A stretch of 64,000 bases of DNA, taken from contig DASVTU010000039.1 in NCBI GenBank assembly GCA_036387415.1, positions 1-64,000 on the forward strand, written 5' to 3'. Made by a program: the position numbers and the translations under genes. This document shows, piece by piece, positions 8,216 through 16,697 of the stretch. Each line of letters begins with the position of its first letter. The first letter of the stretch is position 1. The stretch is from DASVTU01 sp036387415. GTDB lineage: Bacteria; Acidobacteriota; Blastocatellia; Pyrinomonadales; Pyrinomonadaceae. The notes below the pieces were generated by a model that saw only the letters and a program-made list of their open reading frames with translations, made no database searches and was not told where the DNA came from.

Positions 8216-9190
8216 GTGTCTATCTACGAGGACGACGTGCGACCACTCGAATTGGAAGGCGTGAACACGTATCCTCTCGCGTCGCGTCCGAGCAAGGTTG
8301 CCGTGGAGGATTTCGCGCGCCCGTTTGCAGAGACGGCGACGCTGCGAGACTTCCTCGACACGTTGCCTAACATCCTCGCTGTGCGTTCCTTGCGTCAACT
8401 CGCCACGCAGATGCGTCGTGCACGCGCGCTCAAGAAGCCCATCATCTGGGGCATCGGCGGCCACGTCATCAAGACTGGACTCGCGCCTCTGATTGCGAAT
8501 CTGTTGGAGCGCGGTTACGTGTCGGCTATCGCAGCAAACGGCTCGGTGCTGGTACACGATGCGGAGATTGCGTTGGTCGGTTCGACCTCCGAGGATGTCG
8601 ATGCGAGTCTGGGCGCGGGCGCGTTCGGCGCGGCGGAGGAGACTGGTAAATTTTTGAACGAAGCGGCGCGCGTCGGCGCGCGCGACCATCTGGGACTCGG
8701 CGAAGCGTTGGGCAGAACGCTCGCAGAGATGGAGCCGCCGCACGCGCATCTCTCTCTGCTGTGCGCCGCCTACGCCGCGCGCGTGCCCTTCACCGCGCAT
8801 CTCGCCATCGGCGCAGACATCGCGCACTTTCATCCCACCGCCGACGGCGCAACGCTCGGCGCGACCACCCACACCGATTTTCGTCTCTTTGCCGAACTCG
8901 TCCGACGCATGAACGGCGGCGGCGTTTATCTCAACATCGGTTCGGCGGTCATCCTTCCCGAAGTCTTTTTGAAAGCCGTCACGCTCGTACGCAATCTCGG
9001 ACACCCGCTCGCTGATTTCACGACCGCCAACTTCGATTTCATTCAATCCTATCGCCCACTCACCAACGTCGTCCGCCGCCCTACAACCAGCGGCGATGCC
9101 CACGGTCGCGGCTACTCCATCACAGGCCACCACGAACTCACCATCCCTCTCCTCGCCGCCGAACTTCTCTGCCGCACAACCGAACCTTGA
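8216..9190 (+). CDS. Conserved deoxyhypusine-synthase-like protein
   Basis: A 324-residue protein if translation starts at this GTG, which has AAGGAG 12 nt upstream; a TTG at 8195 would add 7 residues but has no ribosome binding site. The Gly-rich IWGIGGHVIKTGLAP, followed by ANLLERGYVSAIAANG, then GSTSEDVDASLGAGAFG and EETGKFLNEA read like the NAD-binding Rossmann-type core of deoxyhypusine synthase. The C-terminus has YLNIGSAVILPEVFLKA and GYSITGHHE. True bacterial hypusination of EF-P is not expected, so the substrate is unknown. Family membership is from motif memory, function inferred. Confidence 0.7.
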   Translation: MSIYEDDVRPLELEGVNTYPLASRPSKVAVEDFARPFAETATLRDFLDTLPNILAVRSLRQLATQMRRARALKKPIIWGIGGHVIKTGLAPLIANLLERGYVSAIAANGSVLVHDAEIALVGSTSEDVDASLGAGAFGAAEETGKFLNEAARVGARDHLGLGEALGRTLAEMEPPHAHLSLLCAAYAARVPFTAHLAIGADIAHFHPTADGATLGATTHTDFRLFAELVRRMNGGGVYLNIGSAVILPEVFLKAVTLVRNLGHPLADFTTANFDFIQSYRPLTNVVRRPTTSGDAHGRGYSITGHHELTIPLLAAELLCRTTEP

Positions 9191-9236
9191 TTCCGAACAC
9201 TTAAAAACACCTCAGTCATACTTCAAAACAACCTAC

Positions 9237-9265
9237 TTGACAGCTTACGCAAAGCGTCTTATCCT
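9237..9265 (+). promoter_or_regulatory. Sigma-70-type promoter of the TonB receptor gene
   Basis: Perfect -35 TTGACA (9237-9242), 17-bp spacer, -10 TATCCT (9260-9265). Transcription would start near 9272, about 100 nt before the receptor start codon. Confidence 0.75.
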
Positions 9266-9278
9266 ACGCCTACCTGAA

Positions 9279-9297
9279 ATTGAAAATGAATTTCAAT
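9279..9297. promoter_or_regulatory. Fur-box-like palindrome
   Basis: A 19-bp palindrome, ATTGAAAATGAATTTCAAT, centred on 9288 with a single mismatched pair. It fits the A/T-rich 7-1-7 shape of Fur operators and lies just past the predicted transcription start of a FecA-like receptor. Iron repression is an inference. Confidence 0.6.
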
Positions 9298-9371
9298 GTC
9301 TTCCCAAAATTCGAGATTTCAGGCGTATAACGCTCTTAATTCACTCTACTATTCCTTCTGAAAGGGTTTTT

Positions 9372-11855
9372 ATGTTGAAAAGAACTTGCCCGGGCGTCTC
9401 CGGCGTTCGCCTGTCCTCTCGCTCGACGAAAGTCGTCGGGTTGTCGCTGCGGATTGCGTTGATGGTATTTGCGTCGGCGTGGGGCGTTGCGGCTCAAACG
9501 AGCCATCCGTCGGTGTCGGGTCGCGTGCTCGACCAAAACAACGCGGCTGTCAGCGACGCGCGCGTGACGTTGAGACAGACCACGACGGAGATTGAACGCA
9601 CCGCGACGACCGACGCACTCGGCGCGTTCTCTTTCGATAATTTGACGCCGGGCAATTACCGTCTATTTGCTGGCAGTACTGGTTTTACGGGCGCGTCAGA
9701 GCAGATTTCGCTCTCGACGGGCGAACGTCGCAACGTGGACATCGTGCTCGCAGCGGGACTGTTGGCCGAGGAGGTTGTCGTCACGTCTTCGTACATCGTA
9801 GGGACTTCCGAATCGGTCGAGCGCATTCCGGGTTCGGTCGAAGTTGTGAGCCAGAAAATGCTTGAGACGAGCCGCGTCTTCACATCATCGGAGGCGCTCA
9901 GGAAAGTGTCTGGCATCAACGTGCGCGACGAAGAGGGTTTCGGTCTGCGTCCCAACATCGGCATACGCGGCCTCAATCCGACGCGCTCAAGCAAAGTGCT
10001 CCTGCTCGAAGACGGCATCCCTCTGACCTACGCGCCCTATGGCGACAACGCTTCTTACTATCATCCGCCCATCGACCGTTTTGATTCCATCGAAGTGGTC
10101 AAGGGTTCGGGACAGATTCTCCACGGGCCGCAGACGGTCGGCGGCGTCATCAACTACATCACGCGCACTCCGCCCGCCAAACGCTCCGGCTTCGTCACGC
10201 TCACAGGCGGCACACGCGACTATTTCAACGGACACCTCAACTACGGCGGCACGTGGCGCAACACCGGACTGCTCTTTGACTACACGCGCAAGCAGGGTGA
10301 GGGCGCACGCGCGAACACGCGTTCCGGCCTCAACGATTTCAATTTCAAATCGGTCACGACCATCGGCTTGAAACAGGCACTCACCTTCAAGTTTAACTAC
10401 TACGGCGAAGATTCCAACGTCACTTATTCCGGTCTGACCGAAGCAGAATACCGCGCTGACCCGCGCCAGAATTTCTTTCGCAACGACTACTTCTACGGCG
10501 ACCGCTACGGCGCATCCGTCGCGCACGCCTACGTCTTCAACAGCAATGCCGTCTTGACCACCAACCTCTACGGCGCTTTCTTTCGTCGTCACTGGTGGCG
10601 ACAGTCGAGCAATTCCAACGAGCGTCCCAATCTCCTGTTCCAACCGGGCAACGCTAACACCGACGCCGATTGCCGCAGCTTCGCTGATTTGAACACGACC
10701 TGCGGCATACAGGGGCGTCTGCGCCAGTATCATTTCATCGGCGTCGAACCGCGTCTGCATCTCACACACAAACTTTTCGGCATCAACAACGACGCCGAGT
10801 TCGGCTTCCGCGCACACTTCGAGACGCAGGAGCGACGACAGGAGAACGGCGACCTGCCGACTTCGCGCACGGGTCGTCTCGTCGAAAACAACGAACGCCG
10901 CAACGTCGCCTATTCGGGCTTCGCCCAGAATCGTTTCATCTTCGGCGACGTGACCATCACGCCCGGCCTACGCATCGAACACATCCGTTTCGAGCGCACC
11001 ACGCGCCCGACCGACATCTCCAACGTCTTCGCTATCGGCAGAACCGAATTGACGCAACTTGTGCCCGGACTTGGCGCGTCCTACACGCCTTCCGCCAAGC
11101 TGACTATTTTTGCAGGAGTGCATCGCGGCTTCGCCCCGCCGCGCACGGAAGACATCATCAACACAACGGGCGGCACCGTCGAACTCGACCCCGAACTCAG
11201 TTGGAATTATGAAGTTGGCGTCCGCTCCGCACCGTTCGACGGCGTGCGACTCGAAGCGACCGCCTTCCGCATGGATTACGAAAATCAAATCGTGCCTGCG
11301 AGCCTCGCGGGAGGCGTCGGCGCAACGCTGACCAACGGCGGCGAGACGCTCCAACAGGGTTTTGAACTGACGGGACGCATCGATACGGGCGCGCTCCTGA
11401 AATCGCCGCACAACTTTTACGTGCGCGCCGCATACACTCTTCTGCCCGTCGCCGAATTTCGTGGCACGCGTCTCAGTAGCATCACACTGGCGGGCGGCGT
11501 CCGTCCGAGCGTCACGGGCAATCGTCTACCCTATGCGCCCGAACATCTCCTGAACGCGACGCTTGGCTACTCGAACCCGCGCGGCCTCGATGCGCTGCTC
11601 GAAGCCAACTACGTCGGCAGCCAGTTCAGCGACGACCTCAACACCTTCGACCCGACGCCCAACGGTCAACGCGGACTCGTCCCCAGTTATACGGTCTGGA
11701 ACGCGACCACCAACTATCACGCCGAACGTCTGCACACGATATTCTTCGTCTCGGTCAAGAATCTCTTTGACCGCACCTACATCGTTGACCGCTCGCGCGG
11801 CATTCTGCCGAGCAGCCCGCGCATCGTGCAGGCCGGTCTCAAGTACAACTTCTGA
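9372..11855 (+). CDS. TonB-dependent outer-membrane receptor, FecA-like
   Basis: An 827-residue TonB-dependent receptor. The ATG used here precedes a signal peptide ending GVAAQ; an in-frame extension upstream overlaps the previous gene and is unlikely. Next comes a carboxypeptidase-regulatory-like beta domain (about 45-125, with SGRVLDQNNAAVSDARVTL), common in Acidobacteriota and Bacteroidota receptors. Then the plug (about 140-260) with LEDGIPLTYAPYGDNAS and HGPQTVGGVINYITRTPP, which resemble FecA, the ferric-dicitrate receptor. A beta-barrel follows, ending in the outer-membrane signature GLKYNF with terminal Phe. A strong promoter and a Fur-box-like site lie upstream, supporting iron uptake. 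The exact ligand is uncertain. Confidence 0.9.
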   Translation: MLKRTCPGVSGVRLSSRSTKVVGLSLRIALMVFASAWGVAAQTSHPSVSGRVLDQNNAAVSDARVTLRQTTTEIERTATTDALGAFSFDNLTPGNYRLFAGSTGFTGASEQISLSTGERRNVDIVLAAGLLAEEVVVTSSYIVGTSESVERIPGSVEVVSQKMLETSRVFTSSEALRKVSGINVRDEEGFGLRPNIGIRGLNPTRSSKVLLLEDGIPLTYAPYGDNASYYHPPIDRFDSIEVVKGSGQILHGPQTVGGVINYITRTPPAKRSGFVTLTGGTRDYFNGHLNYGGTWRNTGLLFDYTRKQGEGARANTRSGLNDFNFKSVTTIGLKQALTFKFNYYGEDSNVTYSGLTEAEYRADPRQNFFRNDYFYGDRYGASVAHAYVFNSNAVLTTNLYGAFFRRHWWRQSSNSNERPNLLFQPGNANTDADCRSFADLNTTCGIQGRLRQYHFIGVEPRLHLTHKLFGINNDAEFGFRAHFETQERRQENGDLPTSRTGRLVENNERRNVAYSGFAQNRFIFGDVTITPGLRIEHIRFERTTRPTDISNVFAIGRTELTQLVPGLGASYTPSAKLTIFAGVHRGFAPPRTEDIINTTGGTVELDPELSWNYEVGVRSAPFDGVRLEATAFRMDYENQIVPASLAGGVGATLTNGGETLQQGFELTGRIDTGALLKSPHNFYVRAAYTLLPVAEFRGTRLSSITLAGGVRPSVTGNRLPYAPEHLLNATLGYSNPRGLDALLEANYVGSQFSDDLNTFDPTPNGQRGLVPSYTVWNATTNYHAERLHTIFFVSVKNLFDRTYIVDRSRGILPSSPRIVQAGLKYNF

Positions 11856-11879
11856 ACTCGAACGCGAGAAGCAGACGAT

Positions 11880-11922
11880 GGGCGACGCGCACACTGGATG
11901 CACGTCGCCCCTTTCTATTTCT
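11880..11922 (+). terminator. Probable rho-independent terminator
   Basis: GGGCGACG (11880-11887) pairs with CGTCGCCC (11903-11910), followed by CTTTCTATTTCTT. It lies 25 bp after the TonB receptor stop codon. Confidence 0.75.
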
Positions 11923-12024
11923 TGAAGCGAATTGTGTACTTCGATTTCAGAGATTAGAGCGAGTGGCGCGGCATGCGCGTCGATTATCTTTTCTTGTGTT
12001 CGTGCGTATCCCCGTTGGCTAGGT

Positions 12025-12030
12025 TATAAT
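12025..12030 (+). promoter_or_regulatory. Candidate -10 box for the DksA-type gene
   Basis: A perfect TATAAT, 82 bp before the likely start codon. I see no convincing -35 element at 16-18 bp. Confidence 0.35.
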
Positions 12031-12111
12031 CCACGAACACGTCACAGCAAAATTTCGGCAGGGGTGTTTGAAGTTCGATTAAACGTAAATCAAGAGGGGA
12101 ATCTAAAACTA

Positions 12112-12492
12112 ATGGATGTAGAGAAACTGGATTATTTTCGCGGCATATTGTTGGCAGAACTGCGTCGGCACACGGAGAACGTCCGTGAGAATCAGGCCGA
12201 TGCGCTTGAGATGGGCGCGTCCGACGACGGCGTTAAGGATGCCGCCGACATGTCGCTGCACGATGTCAATCAGGAACTCGAACTGCGCCTGAGCGAGCGC
12301 GAGTCGCAGATGGTTGCCGACATCGACCAGGCGCTACTGCGTATCGACGAAGGCAGCTATGGAACCTGCGCCAAGTGCGGCAAAGAAATTCCCGAAGCAC
12401 GCCTCAAAGCCGTCCCCACCGCACGCTACGACGCCGAATGTCAGACCGCCCTCGAAGCCCGTCAGGGTTTGGACGAAACATCCACACTTTAA
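12112..12492 (+). CDS. DksA/TraR-type zinc-finger protein
   Basis: A 126-residue protein. This ATG is preferred over an upstream in-frame start because GAGGGG lies 12 nt before it and the extension has no family features. DksA/TraR proteins enter the RNA polymerase secondary channel and tune transcription, often with ppGpp. The N-terminal two-thirds is a helical hairpin ending QALLRIDEGSYGTC. The zinc finger normally has four Cys; here C86, C89 and C110 are present but the third ligand position is D107 (RYDAEC instead of RYCxxC). It may bind zinc with Cys3-Asp or be one of the metal-poor variants. Confidence 0.85.
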   Translation: MDVEKLDYFRGILLAELRRHTENVRENQADALEMGASDDGVKDAADMSLHDVNQELELRLSERESQMVADIDQALLRIDEGSYGTCAKCGKEIPEARLKAVPTARYDAECQTALEARQGLDETSTL

Positions 12493-12494
12493 TT

Positions 12495-12648
12495 GCGGAA
12501 TGCAGAATGCGGAATGCAGATTGAAAGACACAATGCTTTCAATCTGCATTCGCATTTTTAGCATCCCGCATGTTTGACGGAACAGAACATCTGCATTCCA
12601 CATTCCGCAATTGAAAGAATCCGCAATCCGAAATTCCGCATTCCGCAA
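12495..12648. repeat. Heptamer-array hairpin, GCGGAAT family
   Basis: Starts with GCGGAAT, GCAGAAT, GCGGAAT, GCAGATT then GAAAG, with complementary ATTCCGC and ATCTGCATT words to the right, in two overlapping hairpins. It fills the gap between the convergent DksA-type gene and xerC. Same family as the spacer at 400-459. Confidence 0.85.
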
Positions 12649-12651
12649 TCG

Positions 12652-13572
12652 CTAGGCTTTGGGGTGCGTTTTGTCGTAGACCTCTATTAGTTTTTCCATC
12701 GAGACGTGGGTATAGATTTGCGTGGTCGAGAGACGCGCGTGGCCGAGTAGTTCCTGGATGTCGCGGAGGTCTGCGCCGCTGTCGAGAAGGTGTGTGGCGA
12801 AGGAGTGGCGCAAGCTATGGGGGCTGATGTTGTGGATGCCCGCGCATATTTCAATGTACTTATCGACCATGCGACCGACGGAGCGCGTGGTGATGCGCGT
12901 GCCCTGATAGTTGAGAAAGAGGGCTTCGGATTCGCGTTCGGCAAGCGGCGCGTTTTGCAGGAAACTCTGGCGCACGGGCAGGTAGTTGACGATTGAGTGG
13001 AGCGCGGGTTCGCCGAACGGGACGATGCGTTGCTTGCGACGTTTGCCTGTGACTTTGACGAGTTTGTTTTTGTAGTCGATGTCGCGTAGGTCGAGTTTGG
13101 TTAGCTCTGAGACGCGCATGCCCGTGCCGTAGAGTAGTTCGAGGATGGCGCGGTCGCGGCGGCCTAAATCAGTTTCGATGTCGGGCGTTTCGATGAAGCG
13201 AATCATCTCTTCGACGGAGAGATGCGAGGGCAGTTTCTTTTCCAGTCGCGGCGTAGAGACGAGTTTCGCGGGGTTCATCTCGACGACGCCTTCGCGGATG
13301 AGAAACTGAAAGAAGGTGCGAAGCGCGGCGAGTTTGCGTGCAATCGAACTCTTTTTCTTTTGCGCGGTGTGGAGCGCGGAGAGCCATTCGCGAATCGTGA
13401 TGTGGTCAATCTGCTTGATGTCGAGTTCGCGCCGCGCGCCTGTTTGAGGGTCGGCGGGCGCGAGATGGTCGTGGAACTGTCCGAGGTCGATGGCGTAGTT
13501 GCGAAGCGTGTGCTCGCTGACGTTGCGCTCGTAGCGCAGGTGTTCGAGGAATTGTGCGAGTAGTTGCTCCAT
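12652..13572 (-). CDS. xerC: Tyrosine recombinase XerC
   Basis: XerC with XerD resolves chromosome dimers at dif sites. The 306-residue protein has an N-terminal SAM-like core-binding domain and a C-terminal catalytic domain with the full set R153 (GTGMRVSE), K177 (VTGKRRKQR), H252-x-x-R255 (SPHSLRHSFATHLL), H278 (LGHARL) and nucleophile Y287 (QIYTHV). It lies downstream of trmFO, a neighbour of xerC in many Firmicutes, but here a VWFA gene sits between them. No Shine-Dalgarno sequence precedes the ATG; instead the pyrimidine-rich arm of a heptamer hairpin ends 4 nt upstream. A phage-type integrase is less likely given context. Confidence 0.93.
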   Translation of the reverse strand: MEQLLAQFLEHLRYERNVSEHTLRNYAIDLGQFHDHLAPADPQTGARRELDIKQIDHITIREWLSALHTAQKKKSSIARKLAALRTFFQFLIREGVVEMNPAKLVSTPRLEKKLPSHLSVEEMIRFIETPDIETDLGRRDRAILELLYGTGMRVSELTKLDLRDIDYKNKLVKVTGKRRKQRIVPFGEPALHSIVNYLPVRQSFLQNAPLAERESEALFLNYQGTRITTRSVGRMVDKYIEICAGIHNISPHSLRHSFATHLLDSGADLRDIQELLGHARLSTTQIYTHVSMEKLIEVYDKTHPKA

Positions 13573-13576
13573 AGGT

Positions 13577-13659
13577 GGTGAATGGTAAATGGTAAATGGT
13601 AAATGGTAAATAGAAAAAACTGATTTTATCTATTCACCATTTACCATTCACTATTTACG
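13577..13659. repeat. Heptamer-array hairpin, GGTAAAT family
   Basis: Left arm: GGTGAAT and four copies of GGTAAAT, then an A-run. Right arm: ATTCACC, ATTTACC, ATTCACT, ATTTACG. It fills the 92-bp gap between the stop codon of the VWFA gene and the start codon of xerC, leaving about 5 nt at each end. Confidence 0.9.
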
Positions 13660-13664
13660 AGTTT

Positions 13665-14948
13665 TCAGCCTTTCGGCGAGTAGTAGCCGCGACGCGTGCG
13701 GACGCGCAGGTTGGGTTGCGTGACGACGCGCAGAGAGAAGATGTGGAAGCGACCGTCGCGGCGTTCGTTCGCGGGGTAATAACTCAGGACGTACTGCTCC
13801 GCGAGGTCGGCGGCGACGTGTGCGAAAGCAACGTCGAGGTCGGGGATGCTCTTGGGCGCGTAGACCGCGCCGCCCGTCTGCGAGGCAAACTCCTGTAGGC
13901 GACGCTCGGCGACGAGGTTGCGGAGGTTGGCGTTGTCGCTGTGTCCGGTCTGGATGGCGAAAAACTGGCAGTCGGCGGCGAGCATGCGGCGCAACGTCTC
14001 GTCGAATGAATCGACTTGGCTGGTCGTTTCTACACCGTCGGAAACGGCGATGATAACTTTGCGTCCCTGATGCGGACGGAGGTATTCGCTGGCCTGTATG
14101 AGCGCATCGAAGAATGAAGTCGCGCCTTCGGGATGGGGAAAACGTTCGACGGCGCGGACGAGTGCGGGAACATCGTTGGTCAGAGGACGGATGAGCGTCG
14201 GTTCGGTGGAGATGGCGTAGAGCGATGCCTGGTCGATGGGACGCATGACGCGACGGAAGAAACGTATCGCCGCCAGTTTTTCAAACTCGCGCGCCGGAGC
14301 CATGCTCTGACTGTTGTCAAAAAGCACGGCCATGCGGACGGGAGTCTCGGCGCGACTGATGTCGCCGATGGGTCGCACCTCGCCGTCAACACGCAACTCG
14401 AAATCCTTCAGCCCCAGATTCGTGACCGCCTTTCCCTGCCCGTCAATCACCGACGCCGGAACCGGAACGAGATTCGAGTTGACGCGAACAACTTCGTCAT
14501 CATCCACCACTTCCTCATCACTCGTCTGTCCCGGCGCAGTTTGCGCGGGTGCGGGCGAAGGAGTGGTCGTCGGCGTCGTGCTCGTTGTTGTCGTCGTGCT
14601 CGACGGAAGGCTCTGGACTGTCACAGTGGTCTGCGGCGTAGGTTGCGGCAGCGGCGTCGTCTGTGCGTTATCCGGTGTTGCGGATGTCGATGGCGTGGGG
14701 GACGGTGTGACGCCGACGGTGCGTGGCCGCGCGGCGGGAGTCGTGGGGGTGGCGCGCGGCGCGGGCGTGGAAGCGCCAGACGAGGGCTGTTTGCGGCGAC
14801 CCGATTGCGCGCCGACGAGCGCGGAGGATGCCACCAATGTTGCGACAAACAGCAACGCGAGAACGAGCCGGACGCCGGAGAGATGCAGGCGAGGCGTGTG
14901 CGTCGATGTTTGAGAGGGATGGTGGAGGGGCGTCCTCATCGTCTTCAT
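13665..14948 (-). CDS. Secreted VWFA-related protein (Acidobacterial type)
   Basis: A 427-residue protein with an N-terminal hydrophobic signal (LVLALLFVATLVASSALVGAQ), a long Pro/Thr/Ser-rich linker (about 50-140) and a von Willebrand A domain with metal-site motif DNSQS. It matches the Acidobacterial VWFA-related family, in which NLVPVPASVIDGQGKAVTNL-type strands precede the A domain and the end reads RRGYYSPKG. These are thought to be extracytoplasmic adhesion or scaffold proteins; the role is unproven. I place the start at an ATG that overlaps the trmFO stop codon (ATGA), suggesting translational coupling; an upstream in-frame start would overlap trmFO by 70 bp. Confidence 0.88.
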   Translation of the reverse strand: MKTMRTPLHHPSQTSTHTPRLHLSGVRLVLALLFVATLVASSALVGAQSGRRKQPSSGASTPAPRATPTTPAARPRTVGVTPSPTPSTSATPDNAQTTPLPQPTPQTTVTVQSLPSSTTTTTSTTPTTTPSPAPAQTAPGQTSDEEVVDDDEVVRVNSNLVPVPASVIDGQGKAVTNLGLKDFELRVDGEVRPIGDISRAETPVRMAVLFDNSQSMAPAREFEKLAAIRFFRRVMRPIDQASLYAISTEPTLIRPLTNDVPALVRAVERFPHPEGATSFFDALIQASEYLRPHQGRKVIIAVSDGVETTSQVDSFDETLRRMLAADCQFFAIQTGHSDNANLRNLVAERRLQEFASQTGGAVYAPKSIPDLDVAFAHVAADLAEQYVLSYYPANERRDGRFHIFSLRVVTQPNLRVRTRRGYYSPKG

Positions 14949-16303
14949 GTGGCGGCGACGAGGTTGCGTGGCGCGGCGTCGCGCGGGTTGAGTAGTTGAA
15001 GCCAGTTGTCCCATTCTGTTAATGCTAGTTCGACCTGTCGTTGATGTCGTTCGCGCTTTTTGCGGACGCGTCGCCGCTCGTCTTCGGGGAGCGGTTCGAG
15101 CAGCGCGAACGTGATGTTGACGGGCTGATAGTTGTCAGTCTTCGCGCCGGAGACGTAGCGTGCGAGCGCGCCCGTCGCGGTTCCGACAGGCGCTTGGACG
15201 AGTTCGCTTCCCTTCACACGCCGCGCCGCGTTGAGTCCGGCGAGCCAGCCCGTCGCCACCGATTCGACGTAGCCCTCGACGCCGCTAATCTGTCCGGCAA
15301 AAAAGATGTCCGGTCGTTCGCGCATCTGCAACGTCGGCGCGAGGACGCGCGGCGCGCAGATGTAAGTATTACGATGAATCTGCCCGTACTGCAAGAATTC
15401 CGCCGCTTCGAGCCCCGGAATGAGACGAAGCACGCGCGCCTGTTCGCCGTAACGTAGATGATTCTGGAAGCCTACGAGGTTGTAGGCGTCGGCCATCAAA
15501 TTCTCCTGCCGCAACTGTACGACGGCGTATGCCTCGCGCCCCGTTCGCGGGTCTGGAAGGCCGACGGGTTTCATCGGCCCGTAGCGCAGAGTATCGACGC
15601 CGCGCCGCGCCAGTTCCTCAATCGGCAGACACGACTCGAACCAACGCGTCTCCTCGAAACGTTGCAGCGGCACGCTCTTGGCTTCCAAAAGTGCTTCATA
15701 AAAACGCGCGTATTCCGCCTCGTCGAAAGGACAGTTAATGTAGTCGTCGCCGCCTTTGCCGTAGCGCGCGGCGCGAAATGCGATGTCGTAGTTTATTGAA
15801 TCGGCGGCGACGATTGGCGAAATCGCGTCATAGAAATAAAGCTGCGTGTCGCCCGTGAGACGCATAATCTCTGCGGCGAGCGCGTCGGAGCAGAGCGGCC
15901 CGGCGGCGACTATGGTCACGGCGGCTGCGGGTATCTCGGTCAACTCTTCGCGCACCAGAGTGATGAGGGGATGCGCCTCGATGCGTTCCGTAATCAAGGA
16001 CGCGAAACGGTGTCGGTCAACCGCGAGCGCCGCGCCCGCCGGAACGCGCGTCTCTGCCGCGACATCCATGACAAGCGAACCGCCGCGCCGCAACTCCTCC
16101 TTCAAAAGATACGGCGCAGTTCCCGGCTCGTCCGACTTCAACGAATTGGAGCAGACAATCTCCGCCAACTTGTCGCTACGGTGCGCGGGCGTCTGCCGCA
16201 CTGGACGCATCTCGTAGAGACGCACACGCGCTCCCGCACGCGCCGCCTGCCACGCCGCCTCCACCCCCGCAAACCCGCCGCCGATAACCACTACTTCATT
16301 CAT
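14945..16303 (-). CDS. trmFO: Methylenetetrahydrofolate--tRNA-(uracil-5-)-methyltransferase
   Basis: TrmFO is the folate- and FAD-dependent enzyme that makes ribothymidine at position 54 of the tRNA T loop. The 452-residue protein opens with the FAD-binding dinucleotide motif VVVIGGGFAGVEAAW, followed by LYEMRP and CSNSLKSDEPG, and later has YINCPFDEAEY and GQISGVEGYVES, all typical of the family. The C-terminus is basic (RRRVRKKRERHQRQ). It heads a minus-strand run trmFO, VWFA gene, xerC. Confidence 0.96.
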   Translation of the reverse strand: MNEVVVIGGGFAGVEAAWQAARAGARVRLYEMRPVRQTPAHRSDKLAEIVCSNSLKSDEPGTAPYLLKEELRRGGSLVMDVAAETRVPAGAALAVDRHRFASLITERIEAHPLITLVREELTEIPAAAVTIVAAGPLCSDALAAEIMRLTGDTQLYFYDAISPIVAADSINYDIAFRAARYGKGGDDYINCPFDEAEYARFYEALLEAKSVPLQRFEETRWFESCLPIEELARRGVDTLRYGPMKPVGLPDPRTGREAYAVVQLRQENLMADAYNLVGFQNHLRYGEQARVLRLIPGLEAAEFLQYGQIHRNTYICAPRVLAPTLQMRERPDIFFAGQISGVEGYVESVATGWLAGLNAARRVKGSELVQAPVGTATGALARYVSGAKTDNYQPVNITFALLEPLPEDERRRVRKKRERHQRQVELALTEWDNWLQLLNPRDAAPRNLVAAT

Positions 16304-16322
16304 AATTCTCTATTCAATTCTT

Positions 16323-16364
16323 ACAAAGGACGACGAAAACCGGTTAGCCTTCGTCGTCCTTTGT
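16323..16364. terminator. Perfect 15-bp hairpin between the small gene and trmFO
   Basis: ACAAAGGACGACGAA (16323-16337) pairs exactly with 16350-16364 around a 12-nt loop. No U-run follows on either strand, so this may be a weak terminator, an RNA processing site or a protein target rather than a classic terminator. Confidence 0.5.
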
Positions 16365-16432
16365 GATGAACTCTCTTTGACTAGGTGACCTGCCGTTGTT
16401 CTTCTGACGACCTGCTTGCCGCGACGAGAGAA

Positions 16433-16639
16433 TCAGGGAGTCTCTTCTTCGCCCGTCTGCGAGGCATCGGGTGGATGCGGCACGTCCGTGTCCATCGCCG
16501 CCGCCGATTCCTGTTCAGCGACGAGTTCGTTGTCCTGATTGTCTCTTGCCGTGGCGTCGTTGTTGCCGCCGCCCTTCGCCGACGCTTGGCCGCCGCTCGC
16601 GTCGGTCGTCTCCTGACCCGCTTCTCTCTGTTGTGACAT
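16433..16639 (-). CDS. Small acidic low-complexity protein
   Basis: A 68-residue protein, Gln/Gly/Asp/Glu-rich with no predicted hydrophobic core. AAGGAG lies 9 nt upstream of the ATG, the main reason to accept it. It sits between the histone-like gene and trmFO on the same strand. No family recognised; probably intrinsically disordered. Confidence 0.65.
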   Translation of the reverse strand: MSQQREAGQETTDASGGQASAKGGGNNDATARDNQDNELVAEQESAAAMDTDVPHPPDASQTGEEETP

Positions 16640-16697
16640 CGCTTCTCGCTCCTTGATAAGTTTAACCGGAGGGCATCTTGAACCGCCGCGCGTTATC

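Noticed and set aside
13577..13659. CRISPR array
   Set aside because: The repeated words are 7 bp without spacers, and arms are inverted. No cas genes are in the window.
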